Source: Aradus depressus
Taxonomy: Eukaryota; Arthropoda; Insecta; Hemiptera; Aradidae
Direction of reading: 5' to 3'
DNA: 64,000 bases
Assembly: GCA_963662175.1 (NCBI GenBank)
Contig: OY759214.1
Span: 4,960,001 to 5,024,000 of the forward strand
A program made the translations under genes and the position numbers. This document shows, piece by piece, positions 1 through 9,360 of the stretch. The notes beneath the pieces were generated by a model. It saw nothing but the letters and a program-made list of their open reading frames with translations. It ran no database searches and was not told where the DNA came from. Position 1 is the stretch's first letter. Every line of letters starts with the position of its first letter.

Positions 1-159
1 GGCAAACTGTCCCTCTATGGACCCAAGTCTCCTCTCAACCTCGGCGATGGCCTCCCCATTGGCGGTCACCGTCCTAATGAGGTCCCTCTGCTCATCCTGA
101 ATCTGGGTCACTCTGACCAGCAGCTCCTTGAGAAGGGAATCCTCGGACCGTCCGTGCAT
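1..159 (-). CDS. Partial retroelement gag-like ORF (N-terminus), runs off window
   Basis: An open frame begins at the ATG at 159-157 and stays open for 53 codons to the window edge. It starts MHGRSEDSLLKELL and has heptad-like spacing of Leu/Val/Ile with many Glu, Arg and Gln, so a coiled coil is likely. That is common at the N-terminus of Ty3/gypsy gag proteins. A primer-site-like sequence and an LTR-like stretch lie just upstream (to the right), which is the order expected for the 5' end of an LTR element on the minus strand. No gag core is visible because the window ends. A host coiled-coil protein is possible but the context argues against it. Confidence 0.5.
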   Translation of the reverse strand, partial: MHGRSEDSLLKELLVRVTQIQDEQRDLIRTVTANGEAIAEVERRLGSIEGQFA

Positions 160-192
160 TCTGGGGGGTGGCAGGTTGCTCGTCGGTTGGCA

Positions 193-210
193 CAGCCCTT
201 TTGGACGCCA
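193..210 (-). other. Putative primer binding site of LTR element
   Basis: The minus strand reads TGGCGTCCAAAAGGGCTG directly after an LTR-like end. The TGG start complements a tRNA CCA end. I cannot name the tRNA. Confidence 0.35.
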
Positions 211-215
211 AACAT

Positions 216-362
216 TGGGGGCAGCTCCACAACTTTTATTGTGACTTCAGGTACTGCAAATCTGAGTTCTTTAGACCAGCACAAGACCCGTGAAAAATTC
301 TCGAGCACACATGGCATTCAATGCCAGAGGCGTCGCGGGGTACGGTCAAACTACACTGCACA
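216..362 (-). mobile_element. LTR-like segment of the left-edge element
   Basis: On the minus strand this runs from TGTGCAGTGTAG to TGCCCCCA, so TG...CA ends are possible. It carries an AATAAA signal near its 3' end, before the primer site and the gag-like ATG. No second LTR is in the window, so both ends are provisional. The 130 bases to the right (363-500) are A-rich low-complexity sequence without a gene. Confidence 0.4.
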
Positions 363-500
363 TTTGCCCATTTTGAGGAGTAAAAAAAAATTAAGAGGGG
401 ACGAGAGAAAAAAAATAATAATAAAAATAAGAGATAAAAAATACGTAGGCGAGGGAGATAATTAAAATAAAAAATAAAGGGATTTCACACAAGAATTAAA

Positions 501-1646
501 TCACCAGAAGTAAATAAACTGAGCACTGGGAGAAATAATTAGATAAAAAAATGGAAATAAATACTTCAGACGAACAGATGTACAGAACGAGAGCTGGACT
601 GATACTGGGAATTGCTCATAGTCTTGAATGTGTGTTAACTCGTAGGGGGAAACAACATTTTTGACATTAGGGCGGTTCCATGTCCTCATGGAGACAGTAG
701 GTGGGAAACCGTTGGGGGGTCGTGCATTAAATTGAGGTCTAAAAGATTGTTGGCTTTGTGGGGAATGATATTGCGATCTGGGGGAATACTGTGGAGGGCC
801 GTATTGTGGTCTGGGAGAATACTGTGGAGGGCCGTATTGTGGTCTGAAATATTGTGGGTTTTGTGGAATCTGATCGCGTCGTGAGTAGTTGGGGGTAAAC
901 TGAGGTTGAGTTTGATTTTGGTATCTTGCGTGATTAGGCTCGCATCTCATGTTAGGTTCAAATGGTTTTTGGGAACTGCCACCCTTTCTATATAATTGCT
1001 CTATAATAAAGGAGCATTTTGTATTCAAAATTCTACGCATGTTTTCTAACGATTCGGGGTTAAATGACATGATATAATTTGTAAGTTGCCAAGGGAGATT
1101 AGAATACAAGTGGTTTATTATTTCCTTTTCTACATACGACATCGAGACTGTTAGAACGTTCTCAGCCACTCTGTCTATACTATATTTTGCATAAATCAGG
1201 TGTCTTATGTTTTCCAGGCGATTTAAATATTCAGTGGGGGTTTCCCTTGGATAAGGTTTTGAGCTATATATTTCGGCTTTGAGAGCTTCGTGTGTTCTGG
1301 AGTCTGCAAAGTTTCTTCGTAATAGGTTTAATAATTCGGAAATGGTATTCACGGGGTGGGTAAGTATCAGCGATTGGGCTGAGCCAGTAAGTCTGGCCTT
1401 AACTTTGCTTAGTAATAAAAAATGATTTGTGGCTCGTTGGGCTACATTTTCAGCACAAACGGCGGAAACAACCCCTTCTACAGCGGAAATGAAATATAGT
1501 AGTTCTGTTGGGTTCCCGCCATAATTCGGGATATGATCATAATCCTCACGTCTGAGTTCATGATTTATTGCGGCCATGTTGGGTCTAAGAACCGCAGGTC
1601 TCAAAATATTTCGGGAGTGTGAAATGTTGATGAGTTCGGACAACAA
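501..1646 (-). CDS. gag: Retrotransposon gag polyprotein (Ty3/gypsy type)
   Basis: This is an uninterrupted 381-codon frame. The annotated start is at 1646; the ATG at 1577 (MAAINHELRREDYD) is an equally good start. Residues about 40-230 look like a retrotransposon gag/capsid domain, with LKAEIYSSKPYPRETPTEYL followed by the helical NRLENIRHLIYAKYS. The C-terminal third is rich in Pro, Gln and Tyr, with a repeated QYGPPQYSP motif. No CCHC zinc knuckle is visible. A tRNA-Lys-like primer site and an LTR lie upstream. No pol follows; the frame ends in A/T-rich sequence about 140 bp short of the left-edge element, so the rest was probably lost or displaced. Gag would assemble the virus-like particle around the element RNA. 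Confidence 0.75.
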   Translation of the reverse strand: MLSELINISHSRNILRPAVLRPNMAAINHELRREDYDHIPNYGGNPTELLYFISAVEGVVSAVCAENVAQRATNHFLLLSKVKARLTGSAQSLILTHPVNTISELLNLLRRNFADSRTHEALKAEIYSSKPYPRETPTEYLNRLENIRHLIYAKYSIDRVAENVLTVSMSYVEKEIINHLYSNLPWQLTNYIMSFNPESLENMRRILNTKCSFIIEQLYRKGGSSQKPFEPNMRCEPNHARYQNQTQPQFTPNYSRRDQIPQNPQYFRPQYGPPQYSPRPQYGPPQYSPRSQYHSPQSQQSFRPQFNARPPNGFPPTVSMRTWNRPNVKNVVSPYELTHIQDYEQFPVSVQLSFCTSVRLKYLFPFFYLIISPSAQFIYFW

Positions 1647-1937
1647 AAGAATACACTTAAAATGTTAAGATGCTAAAACGACAGTACTCAAATAGTTTGA
1701 CTCACAGTTACGGTGTCTTCTTATGTAGCGATGATTAATCCTTTTGATGGGGAATTTACCACACCTCGGGCTTAACACAATCACTGTTCACAAGGTCTGA
1801 TTACCGCAGGTAAAAGACTAGGTCTACGTCAGCGCACAATCTTCTAATCTCCTTCGCGAACGAAGGTGACAACTGGTTACAAAAGACAAAAGATTATCGG
1901 AACAAATGGTCACAATATATCGCACTGACTCACTGCG

Positions 1938-1957
1938 GTCCCTGTTCACGGGCGCCA
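1938..1957 (-). other. Primer binding site, tRNA-Lys(UUU)-like
   Basis: The minus strand reads TGGCGCCCGTGAACAGGGAC. This matches the complement of the tRNA-Lys(UUU) 3' end except for two extra bases (TG) in the middle. It sits six bases inside the LTR end, as expected for a reverse-transcription primer site. Confidence 0.6.
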
Positions 1958-1963
1958 GTTAAG

Positions 1964-2150
1964 TGTTGATTAGAAAAAAAAGGTTTTTTAAAAAGCACAG
2001 TTTATTTTACCTTATTCTAAAATACAATCACTAGTCTATGATATTAACTCTATAAGTCCTACTTGACTACTGAGACTCCTTCTGTAGAGTCGGTGGGGGT
2101 ATATATAGGAAGCTGCTGACTTGGTGGATAGATAACGATAAATCCTGACA
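1964..2150 (-). mobile_element. 5' LTR of the gag element (provisional ends)
   Basis: On the minus strand the segment runs from TGTCAGGATT to AATCAACA (TG...CA), about 187 bp. It contains a TATATATA box (about 2101-2107) and an AATAAA signal near the 3' end. The 3' boundary is fixed by the primer site; the 5' boundary is a guess from the TG rule because no partner LTR is in the window. Confidence 0.5.
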
Positions 2151-2740
2151 TAACTCGAGTATTTATTAGCCCATTTGAATTGGGTAGTGTTTATAAAACC
2201 TATATGGGATTTTAAATTTTTAGAACGGGGTTGTACATTTTTTTAAATCAGTCAATTAAGGAAAAAGTTGTTATTTATCATGAATGGAATGATGTGTAAA
2301 CATCAGAGTTAAATGTATTGATAATAATGTAAAAAATGTAATTATATTGAATGAAATTTTTTAATTGGCAATAGAATAAATAAGATAGCATGTGATAATA
2401 TGATGAAACTTACCTTAAGTATGTTATAAGAACTGTAATATCCATAGTGATTTTTAATGTTGGTTATGCTATAAAGAACCTAATGAAATTTTAAAAAAAA
2501 TATTATGACGGTACTTGAATATAATGAAATTTTAGAGTCAAGCTAAATTGTATAACCAGCATGGCGTCACGACAGATAATTATCTGCCTACACTGCGGTA
2601 GGCAATATAAGAATTAATTATGTACTATAATGATATCAAAGTATTATAATGTAAATATCCGATCATATTATATTTCACATATTTTTATTTTTTTTATATT
2701 TAGTGGGAGCATATGTAGTGTGTCGTTTTGACAACTACAT
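2151..2740. other. AT-rich intergenic stretch, no gene seen
   Basis: Low-complexity A/T-rich sequence without a convincing ORF, exon or repeat. Confidence 0.5.
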
Positions 2741-3374
2741 TTTTTTTTTTTTTTCTATTCTTGGCCTTAGCTTTTCACCATAGCCAGTCTATGTAATATT
2801 AAATTTAGACTTTTGCATTCACCGACCCTAAAAACTGCACAATACTACCCATATATCTCAGTATTGTTTGATGCCAATAATGTGGTGTAGCAAAAAGGCT
2901 GTGTTACCAATTTCTCTGCAGCGGATAACATTGTTAATCGTTCTATTTGGTACTTGCTACAACTCATAATAATGTGCTCCAGAGTCTCGACCTCGTCACA
3001 ATGCCTACACTTTCGGTCAGACCTATCGGCCTACACTTCAGGTTTCGGTCAGACCTATCGGCCTACACTTCAGGTTTCGGTCAGACCTATCGGCCTACAC
3101 TTCAGGTTTCGGTCAGACCTATTCTGTGAAGATACCATCCACAAATACCGTGGTTAGCTCTCAGTCGGCAAATTGACCTACAAAAGTCCTTCGTTAGATT
3201 TTCCCCTTGGAACCATGGTTTGAGCTGAGCTTGTGGATTAATTTTCTTATAAAATGATCCTTTCTCCGAAGAAGCGTACTCCTGCTGCCAATCGAACCAC
3301 AATCTCTTCCTCACCTCTCCAAACAAGTCTATATAGGGAAGACAGGACTTGCCCAGGGCAACTACATTACTTTA
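2741..3374 (-). pseudogene. Non-LTR retrotransposon 3' end: RNase H-like domain plus Cys/His knuckle and poly(A)
   Basis: Reading the minus strand from 3374, one frame gives GKSCLPYIDLFGEVRKRLWF and then WQQEY, KPWFQGENLTKDFCRSICRL and HGICGWYLHRIGL. This is the usual C-terminal tail of insect Jockey/R1-type ORF2 proteins. Below 3003 another frame gives CRHCDEVETLEHIIMSC, the terminal Cys/His knuckle, ending at a TAG at 2847-2845. Between the two parts a 32-bp tandem repeat breaks the frame. A T run at about 2741-2755 (poly(A) on the element strand) marks the 3' end. The polymerase domain is missing, so this is a 5'-truncated, inactive copy. Confidence 0.75.
3003..3121. repeat. 32-bp tandem repeat, ~3.7 copies
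   Basis: Units start at 3003 (five bases short), 3030, 3062 and 3094. Each has the core TTTCGGTCAGACCTATCGG. The array lies inside the RNase H/knuckle region of the non-LTR fragment, and its length is not a multiple of three per unit. Confidence 0.9.
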
Positions 3375-3712
3375 TGGTCATAAATAGTAAATTAAGGGGG
3401 GGTGTATCTATTTGGTATGTAATGACCTAATTGATTTTTAAAAAAAATGATATCGATTGACTAAAAAAGTTAATCGATACCACATGTTAATTATAATTAG
3501 ATAAAAAAATTCATAAATCCACAATAAAGTAAAAAAAATAAAAATAACGGAGCATAAGTAAATTTTAAATAAAAATTATAATGAGATGCTGATTAGGCAT
3601 TACATAATCAGGAGAGCCATGGTACGAAAAACATGGGAGTCGTATGAGAGAAAGTGAGAGAGGAGGTAGTGATCTCTCTCTGTGCAAAAAAAAAAAGTAA
3701 TTAATCAAGTGA
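3375..3712. other. AT-rich spacer, no gene seen
   Basis: A/T-rich sequence ending in GAGA-rich and A-rich tracts next to the minisatellite. No ORF or exon signal seen. Confidence 0.5.
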
Positions 3713-4832
3713 ATTTGTGGAGAGAGTGGTGAAAAGGGATGAGGGATGCAGTCGATGGGACTAGAACAAGGTAAGTATTTATATTTGTGGAGAGAGTGGT
3801 GAAAAGGGATGAGGGATGCAGTCGATGGGACTAGAACAAGATAAGTATTTATATTTGTGGAGTGAGTGGTGAAAAGGGATGAGGGATGCAGTCGATGGGA
3901 CTAGAACAAGGTAAGTATTTATATTTGTGGAGAGAGTGGTGAAAAGTGATGAGGGATGCAGTCGATGGGACTAGAACAAGATAAGTATTTATATTTGTGG
4001 AGAGAGTGGTGAAAAGTGATGAGGGATGCAGTCGATGGGACTAGAACAAGGTAAGTATTTATATTTGTGGAGAGAGTGGTGAAAAGTGATGAGGGATGCA
4101 GTCGATGGGACTAGAACAAGATAAGTATTTATATTTGTGGAGAGAGTGGTGAAAAGGGATGAGGGATGCAGTCGATGGGACTAGAACAAGATAAGTATTT
4201 ATATTTGTGGAGAGAGTGGTGAAAAGGGATGAGGGATGCAGTCGATGGGACTAGAACAAGGTAAGTATTTATATTTGTGGAGAGAGTGGTGAAAAGTGAT
4301 GAGGGATGCAGTCGATGGGACTAGAACAAGATAAGTATTTATATTTGTGGAGAGAGTGGTGAAAAGTGATGAGGGATGCAGTCGATGGGACTAGAACAAG
4401 GTAAGTATTTATATTTGTGGAGAGAGTGGTGAAAAGTGATGAGGGATGCAGTCGATGGGACTAGAACAAGATAAGTATTTATATTTGTGGAGAGAGTGGT
4501 GAAAAGGGATGAGGGATGCAGTCGATGGGACTAGAACAAGGTAAGTATTTATATTTGTGGAGAGAGTGGTGAAAAGTGATGAGGGATGCAGTCGATGGGA
4601 CTAGAACAAGATAAGTATTTATATTTGTGGAGAGAGTGGTGAAAAGGGATGAGGGATGCAGTCGATGGGACTAGAACAAGATAAGTATTTATATTTGTGG
4701 AGAGAGTGGTGAAAAGGGATGAGGGATGCAGTCGATGGGACTAGAACAAGGTAATTATTTATATTTGTGGAGAGAGTGGTGAAAAGGGATGAGGGATGCA
4801 GTCGATGGGACTAGAACAAGATAAGTATTTAT
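3713..4832. repeat. 70-bp minisatellite, 16 copies
   Basis: Sixteen units, each exactly 70 bp, start with TTTGTGGAGAGAGTGGTG. Units differ mainly at two sites: GGGAT or GTGAT, and AAGGTAAGTA or AAGATAAGTA. The GGTAAGT variant is a consensus 5' splice site. Copies 3-6 and 8-11 share the same variant order, so a five-unit (350-bp) block has probably been duplicated. The array lies upstream of the first exon of the predicted host gene. Confidence 0.95.
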
Positions 4833-4869
4833 ATTTTTCTTAGAAAGTCACCATGAACAGAGCGTAACA

Positions 4870-5018
4870 ATTTCAACAAGTGGACGAGCTGAAGGAGCGT
4901 CTCATGGACGATTCTCCTTTCATCAGGATCATCGCTATCAAGGGAGTCTGTTATCAGATGGCCAACACTCATCATGAACGAGCGTTACAATATATTATGT
5001 ACATTAACCGCTATTAAA
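4870..5018 (+). other. Exon-like open segment of unknown identity
   Basis: The + frame reading QVDELKERLMDDSPFIRIIA and then IKGVCYQMANTHHERALQYI is open for 45 codons to a TAA, and its composition looks coding. A second overlapping frame is also open. The segment contains two related pieces (ATGAACAGAGCGTAACAAT and ATGAACGAGCGTTACAAT) about 120 bp apart. Acceptor-like sites occur at 4842-4843 and near 4928. I could not join it in phase to the gene model that starts at 5051. It may be an upstream exon, 5' UTR or a repeat remnant. Confidence 0.25.
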
Positions 5019-5050
5019 TGAAAAAGCACGCTCGGTAAATAACATAGAAG

Positions 5051-5104
5051 ATGCCATCCGAGGGACAATGTGCTCAAGGTTCAAATTTTATTTATAAAAT
5101 CCAA
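5051..5104 (+). CDS. Predicted exon 1 (start codon)
   Basis: ATG at 5051 with a purine at -3 and an in-frame TAG just upstream. It encodes MPSEGQCAQGSNFIYKIQ and ends at a GTAAAT donor in phase 0. Together with exon 2 it defines a 125-nt intron. The start is a choice, since an upstream non-coding or coding exon cannot be excluded. Confidence 0.35.
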
Positions 5105-5229
5105 GTAAATAAGAAACAAATTACTTTCAAATTAAATGCCTGGATGAAGAATATATATATAATTTCTTATGTGGAATTTATGTTTCTCAATTGTTTTTTT
5201 CCGTTATGTAATTTGAATTTTTGTTTTAG

Positions 5230-5271
5230 TGTTACTACAAGGACTACTTGATCTGGAAGAAATTCCTGAAT
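5230..5271 (+). CDS. Predicted exon 2
   Basis: The acceptor TTTTTGTTTTAG precedes it and the donor is GTAAAT. It encodes CYYKDYLIWKKFLN in phase 0-0. A longer ORF in another frame (to the TGA near 5414) is an alternative, but it would not keep phase as simply. Confidence 0.4.
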
Positions 5272-5776
5272 GTAAATATAAGTATTTACATTTCAAATTA
5301 CATATAAAAAAAATAATAATTAATCAATTATATAGCGATATTTTGCCAACTCTTAGAAAAATGTATTTTTACTCGCAAATGGATGCTGTAGTAACTAATT
5401 CAGAACAACATTGAAGAGACCTTTGGTGGGCCATAACTAGAAACACGAATTGTTAGAAAGTATCCATAGGGATGATGTATCAAAACCACGAAACTACACT
5501 AATATTATTACGCAAGCATTCCATGCCATTGCCGGAAAATCAATAAAAATAATAATACCAAGGGTTGAAGACCCGCTAAAACACGTTAGCAAGATATACA
5601 TAAAATAGAATTTAGTCATCCTAGAAAGATAGAAGAATATGTGAGTTAAGGAAATCAATAAATAAACAAATCCATGCACAAATTGATTAAAAGGTTTCAG
5701 CCAACAGTTTGATTGAGAAATTGAAATCTATAAGGTTTGAAAATGAAAAAGAAGAAATTAAATTCATTGGGATTAG
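5272..5776. other. Intron 2, first part: AT-rich sequence
   Basis: A/T-rich, with short open frames of biased composition only. No motif recognised. Confidence 0.4.
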
Positions 5777-5935
5777 GGTTGGGGATGCTGTTGGAGACGG
5801 GGTTGGGGGTGCTGTTGGAGACGGGGTTGGGGGTGCTGTTGGAGACGGGGTTGGGGGGGCTGTTGGAGACGGGGTTGGGGATGCTGTTGGAGACGGGGTT
5901 GGGGGTGCTGTTGGAGACGGGGTTGGGGGTGCTGT
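5777..5935. repeat. 24-bp G-rich minisatellite, ~6.6 copies
   Basis: The unit is GGTTGGGGGTGCTGTTGGAG plus ACGG. Because 24 is a multiple of three, several frames stay open, giving Gly/Val/Asp repeats on + and Pro/Thr/Ser repeats on -. These are repeat by-products rather than genes. The G-runs could form G-quadruplexes. Confidence 0.9.
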
Positions 5936-6235
5936 AGTCTTGGGGTGGTGGGCTGACAACTCGTCAATTCTATATTCAGAAGCATAAGCTAGACAGCTCC
6001 TGGCGGCCTTACCACCTTTTATACTACTCTTTATACATAACATTGAGAGGATTCATACAAGTGGTTTGCCTCCAGGGGGGACTCATACTATTTGATGTTC
6101 TACAATAGGTTCCTTTCTTGTCAAAGGACTTGCACAAATGTAGGAATGAGTTGCACCTTCCTCGGCCCATCTTTGTGGCCCACTCACTTGTCTCTCTTAA
6201 CCTCTTGTCTCTTCAAACATCTGCCTTTTCTTTTC
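5936..6235. other. Intronic unique-looking stretch
   Basis: No gene or repeat recognised; it leads into the ~201-bp array. Confidence 0.4.
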
Positions 6236-7134
6236 CTGTGACTGTTAGCTAACACAATGTTCACTTTGGTGTGGACCATCCTTAATGGACAAAGAGGGAC
6301 AACGACTCAAATTTAAGAGGACACTGACACCAGCGCTATCTAGCTTTACCTTTACATCAGGCGCTTCACTTTATTCTTATACTCCTTACCTACATCTCAC
6401 AGACATTCATATTTGTTGAACTGCCTACGTCCATCCTTCTGTGACTGTTAGCTAACAATGTTCACTTTGGTGTGAACCATCCTTAATGGACAAAGAGGGA
6501 CAACGACTCAAATTTAAGAGGACACTGACACCAGCGCTATCTAGCTTTACCTTTACATCAGGCTCTTCATTTTATTCTTATACTTCTTACCTACATCCCA
6601 CAGACATTCATATTTATTGAACTGCTTAAGTCCATCCTTCTGTGAGTGTTAGCTAACACAATGTTCACTTTGGTGTGGACCATCCTTAATGGACAAAGAG
6701 GGACAACGACTCCAATTTAAGAGGACACTGTCACCAGCGCTATCTAGCTTTACCTTTACATCAGGCGCTTCACTTTATTCTTATACCCCTAACCTACATC
6801 CCACAGACATTCATATTTGTTGAACTGCCTGTCCATCCTTCTGTGACTGTTAGCTAACAATGTTCACTTTGGTGTGGACCATCTTTAATGGACAAAGAGG
6901 GACAACGACTCAAATTTAAGAGGACACTGACACCAGCGCTATCTAGCTTTACCTTTACATCAGGCTCTTCACTTTATTCTTATACTCCTTACCTACATAC
7001 CACAGACATTCATATTTATTGAACTGCCTAAGTCCATCCTTCTGTGACTGTTAGCTAACACAATGTTCACTTTGGTGTGGACCATCCTTAACGGACAAAG
7101 AGGGACAACGACTCAAATTTAAGAGGACACTGTT
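6236..7134. repeat. ~201-bp tandem repeat, 4.5 copies
   Basis: Units start at 6236, 6439, 6640, 6841 and 7042 with CTGTGACTGTTAGCTAAC. The fifth unit is interrupted by the solo LTR at 7135 and continues at 7660-7705 (ACCAGCGCTATCTAGC onward). Confidence 0.92.
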
Positions 7135-7654
7135 TGTTGGGTTTGGGTACAGGTTAATGAGAACTTAGAGTAGAGCAACAGATATATTTATTTGGTCAAC
7201 ACCCTTATTACAAAACCGCGTGGTAACGAACACAAAGTCAGTTGTTCAATAATAAGTCCCATACCGCGTGGGAACTACACAAGTCACTCACTTACTGTGC
7301 TTGGTAACAGACGACTCACTTTATACCCGCGTGGTAATAACCAACTCACTTCCGCATGGTAACTAACGACTCACCTTATACCCGCGTGGTAATAAGGACG
7401 AATCCATTCCGCACACCGCGTGCTGGCTCGACCCAGACTCTCAGTCCACCCCGCGTGGCGACCAACTGGTCCCTCTCGTTGTTAAGAGACGACTCACTTT
7501 ATACCCGCGTGGTAACAGCCAACTCAACCAACTCAGTCCACCCCGCGTGGCGACCAACTGCTTACTGACTCATGTAGTTCAAGAGTCCCGCCGACTCCTA
7601 TCGATTGTCTCGGCGTGTTCCCGAATTCACCCACACTCAACTCGCGACTTAACA
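7135..7654 (+). mobile_element. Solo LTR with 5-bp target duplication CTGTT
   Basis: A 520-bp segment runs from TGTTGGGTTTGGGT to GACTTAACA and is flanked on both sides by CTGTT (7130-7134 and 7655-7659). It splits one unit of the ~201-bp array. It contains repeated CCGCGTGG motifs. The element at 22604-22917 shares its ends and internal blocks (CAACACC, ACAAACCGCG-type and CGTGTTCCCGAATTCACCC). Its orientation is not determined by any coding sequence; I assign + arbitrarily. Confidence 0.85.
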
Positions 7655-7743
7655 CTGTTACCAGCGCTATCTAGCTTTACCTTTACATCAGGCTCTTCAC
7701 TTTAACAGAGATTAATTGAATTTTGTTTTTATTTACATTTCAG

Positions 7744-7903
7744 AATGATGGTCAATTCGATGTGCAAACTACCCTCTCAAACTTATATTTTGTTACGGAC
7801 ATCGAAGAGGAACAGGAAACTCAAAAATTGTTGGAAAACCTTAAAGAGTGCGCGAGAAGGAGCAATATTCCAGTAAAGCCACCTACAAAGCCAGAGACAA
7901 GAT
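7744..7903 (+). CDS. Predicted exon 3
   Basis: This is the strongest single exon of the model. The acceptor is TTTTTATTTACATTTCAG and the 160-nt open segment begins NDGQFDVQTTLSNLYFVTDI. It then has an acidic EEEQE and a Pro/Lys tract, PVKPPTKPETR. The donor GTAGGT leaves one base (phase 1). An alternative donor, GTATAG, lies four bases further on. Composition is clearly unlike the surrounding intron DNA. Confidence 0.55.
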
Positions 7904-8775
7904 GTAGGTATAGTCGCCAGTGTCTTGCTATGAAAACTCACGTCAACGCATGGCTGAGCTGGTTCCTAATTTCATTGTCATTTTCGAAAACATGGTTTTT
8001 TTTATGTCTCGCCACAGTGGAGATGTCCATTTCACACTACACATTTTTTCGATGTTTAGTAATTATCAACACAGTATGTGTTATTAGTTACTATATAAAT
8101 ATAATATGAATATACGTAAGAAATAACTTATTTCGATTTATAAACAGTAGCAGGTGATTCTTATAGGCTGTTTTTCTCATCAGATCTGTTATTGGAATTT
8201 CTCAAACATCTCTAGTTTTCATAATACAGTTATTTCTTTGTTTATGAAAAAAAAATGAATTCATTATTCATATTTCTCGTTTGTCGGGTTTAAAATGATA
8301 TGTAGTAATATCAATTAGATTCGATAATTTCCTGACCTAAATAGAACTAACATTAGCTAAAGTAGTCACTTTTACAGTTAGCCAAAAACAGTTCATTTTA
8401 TTCGTTATACAGAAAATAAACTAATTGACTTGGAAGCCTGGGTACACCGTCTAGCACCTCTCGGTATCTGGGGGTTCCCCCAAAAAAATATTGTTGATAT
8501 AAACCCTATATAATTTTTATTGGCGGGAAATGTTTTGTCAAATAGTTTTTTATTCTTCTTTATTTCAAATGTATTGTTGTTTCTTAATTTGCTGTTTGTT
8601 AATACGGTCTTTTTCGGTTTTTTTCTCTATTTTTATTAATAGGGTGATAATGTAGTTCGATGTTTTGAGCACCCATGACCCTTCGCGATTGAATTGCCCT
8701 AAAAAAAGATTGAAACTCAATCAATTGAAACTGAATAACACTGCTATATCTAGGTGGATGTAATATTAATGAATG

Positions 8776-8776
<1 letters not shown>
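7904..8776. other. Intron 3, first part: no feature seen
   Basis: A/T-rich sequence. The ORF of exon 3 continues to 8109 but turns into hydrophobic low-quality coding after the donor. Nothing else recognised. Confidence 0.5.

Positions 8777-8812
<36 letters not shown>
8777..8812. repeat. (TA)n microsatellite
   Basis: About 18 TA units at the 3' tail of the SINE that follows. Confidence 0.95.
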
Positions 8813-8814
<2 letters not shown>

Positions 8815-8817
8815 TTA

Positions 8818-9158
8818 GGTTAGGTTTTATGACTCATGCCCGGGCTTTAACTACGAGGTCATATCGCCTACTACCAGAGCGCTCTTTCGTCACTCTGGTG
8901 GACATGAGCCCGACTCTACTGTGGGAGTCCTAAATTTTGCCTACCCTAAATTTTTATTCATCTAGGGTAGGGGTCTTTAACGAGTACCTGACATCGTACA
9001 GGCTCGGGACCATCGCTTAACGTCCCATCCGAAGGACGGCGTGCTTAAGTTTATTTTACCTCCCAGATAAAATAAACTAAGGGCCTCGGTCGGGCTACGA
9101 ACCCACGACCTTGAGCTCAGAAGTCAAGCACGCTTACCACTGAGCTACCGGCGCCCTC
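8818..9158 (-). mobile_element. tRNA-derived SINE (family 1)
   Basis: The minus-strand head begins GGCGCCGGTAGCTCAGTGG, giving an RNA polymerase III A box (TAGCTCAGTGGT, about 9135-9147). The B box GGTTCGTAGCC is at 9103-9093. A tRNA-unrelated body follows, ending GAGTCATAAAACC and a TA-rich tail. Copies or fragments of the same body are at 16096-16303, 26961-27250 and near 60515. It needs LINE machinery for movement. Confidence 0.85.
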
Positions 9159-9162
9159 GCAA

Positions 9163-9187
9163 TATATATATATATATATATATATAT
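9163..9187. repeat. (TA)n microsatellite
   Basis: About 12 TA units directly upstream of the SINE head. Confidence 0.9.
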
Positions 9188-9360
9188 TGAAACCTATCTG
9201 CTACCGGGGAAGTGGAATAGTAGTGGATTATTAAAAAAATTGAAATATTAATTTCTCGAGCAAAAGTTAGTTGAACAAAAATTAAAATATATGGCGACTT
9301 TAAACGAAATGTTGCCTGAATAACCTCCACTTTCTCAATATCAGGGTAGCTTCAAGATAG

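Noticed and set aside
5229..5414. Longer version of exon 2 in another frame
   Set aside because: It has biased Lys/Ile composition and needs a weak donor. The 42-nt version has a better donor and keeps phase 0 on both sides.
5687..6043. Pro/Thr/Ser-rich and Gly/Val-rich ORFs
   Set aside because: They are translations of a 24-bp minisatellite, open in several frames at once.
7356..7568. 70-codon ORF
   Set aside because: It lies wholly within a solo LTR and reflects CCGCGTGG repeats.
8808..8822. GGTTAGGTTAGGTT as insect telomeric (TTAGG)n
   Set aside because: Fewer than three units, located at a SINE tail.
9080..9158. Genuine tRNA gene on the minus strand
   Set aside because: The A and B boxes are good but the head continues into a SINE body shared with other copies, and the acceptor stem does not close properly.
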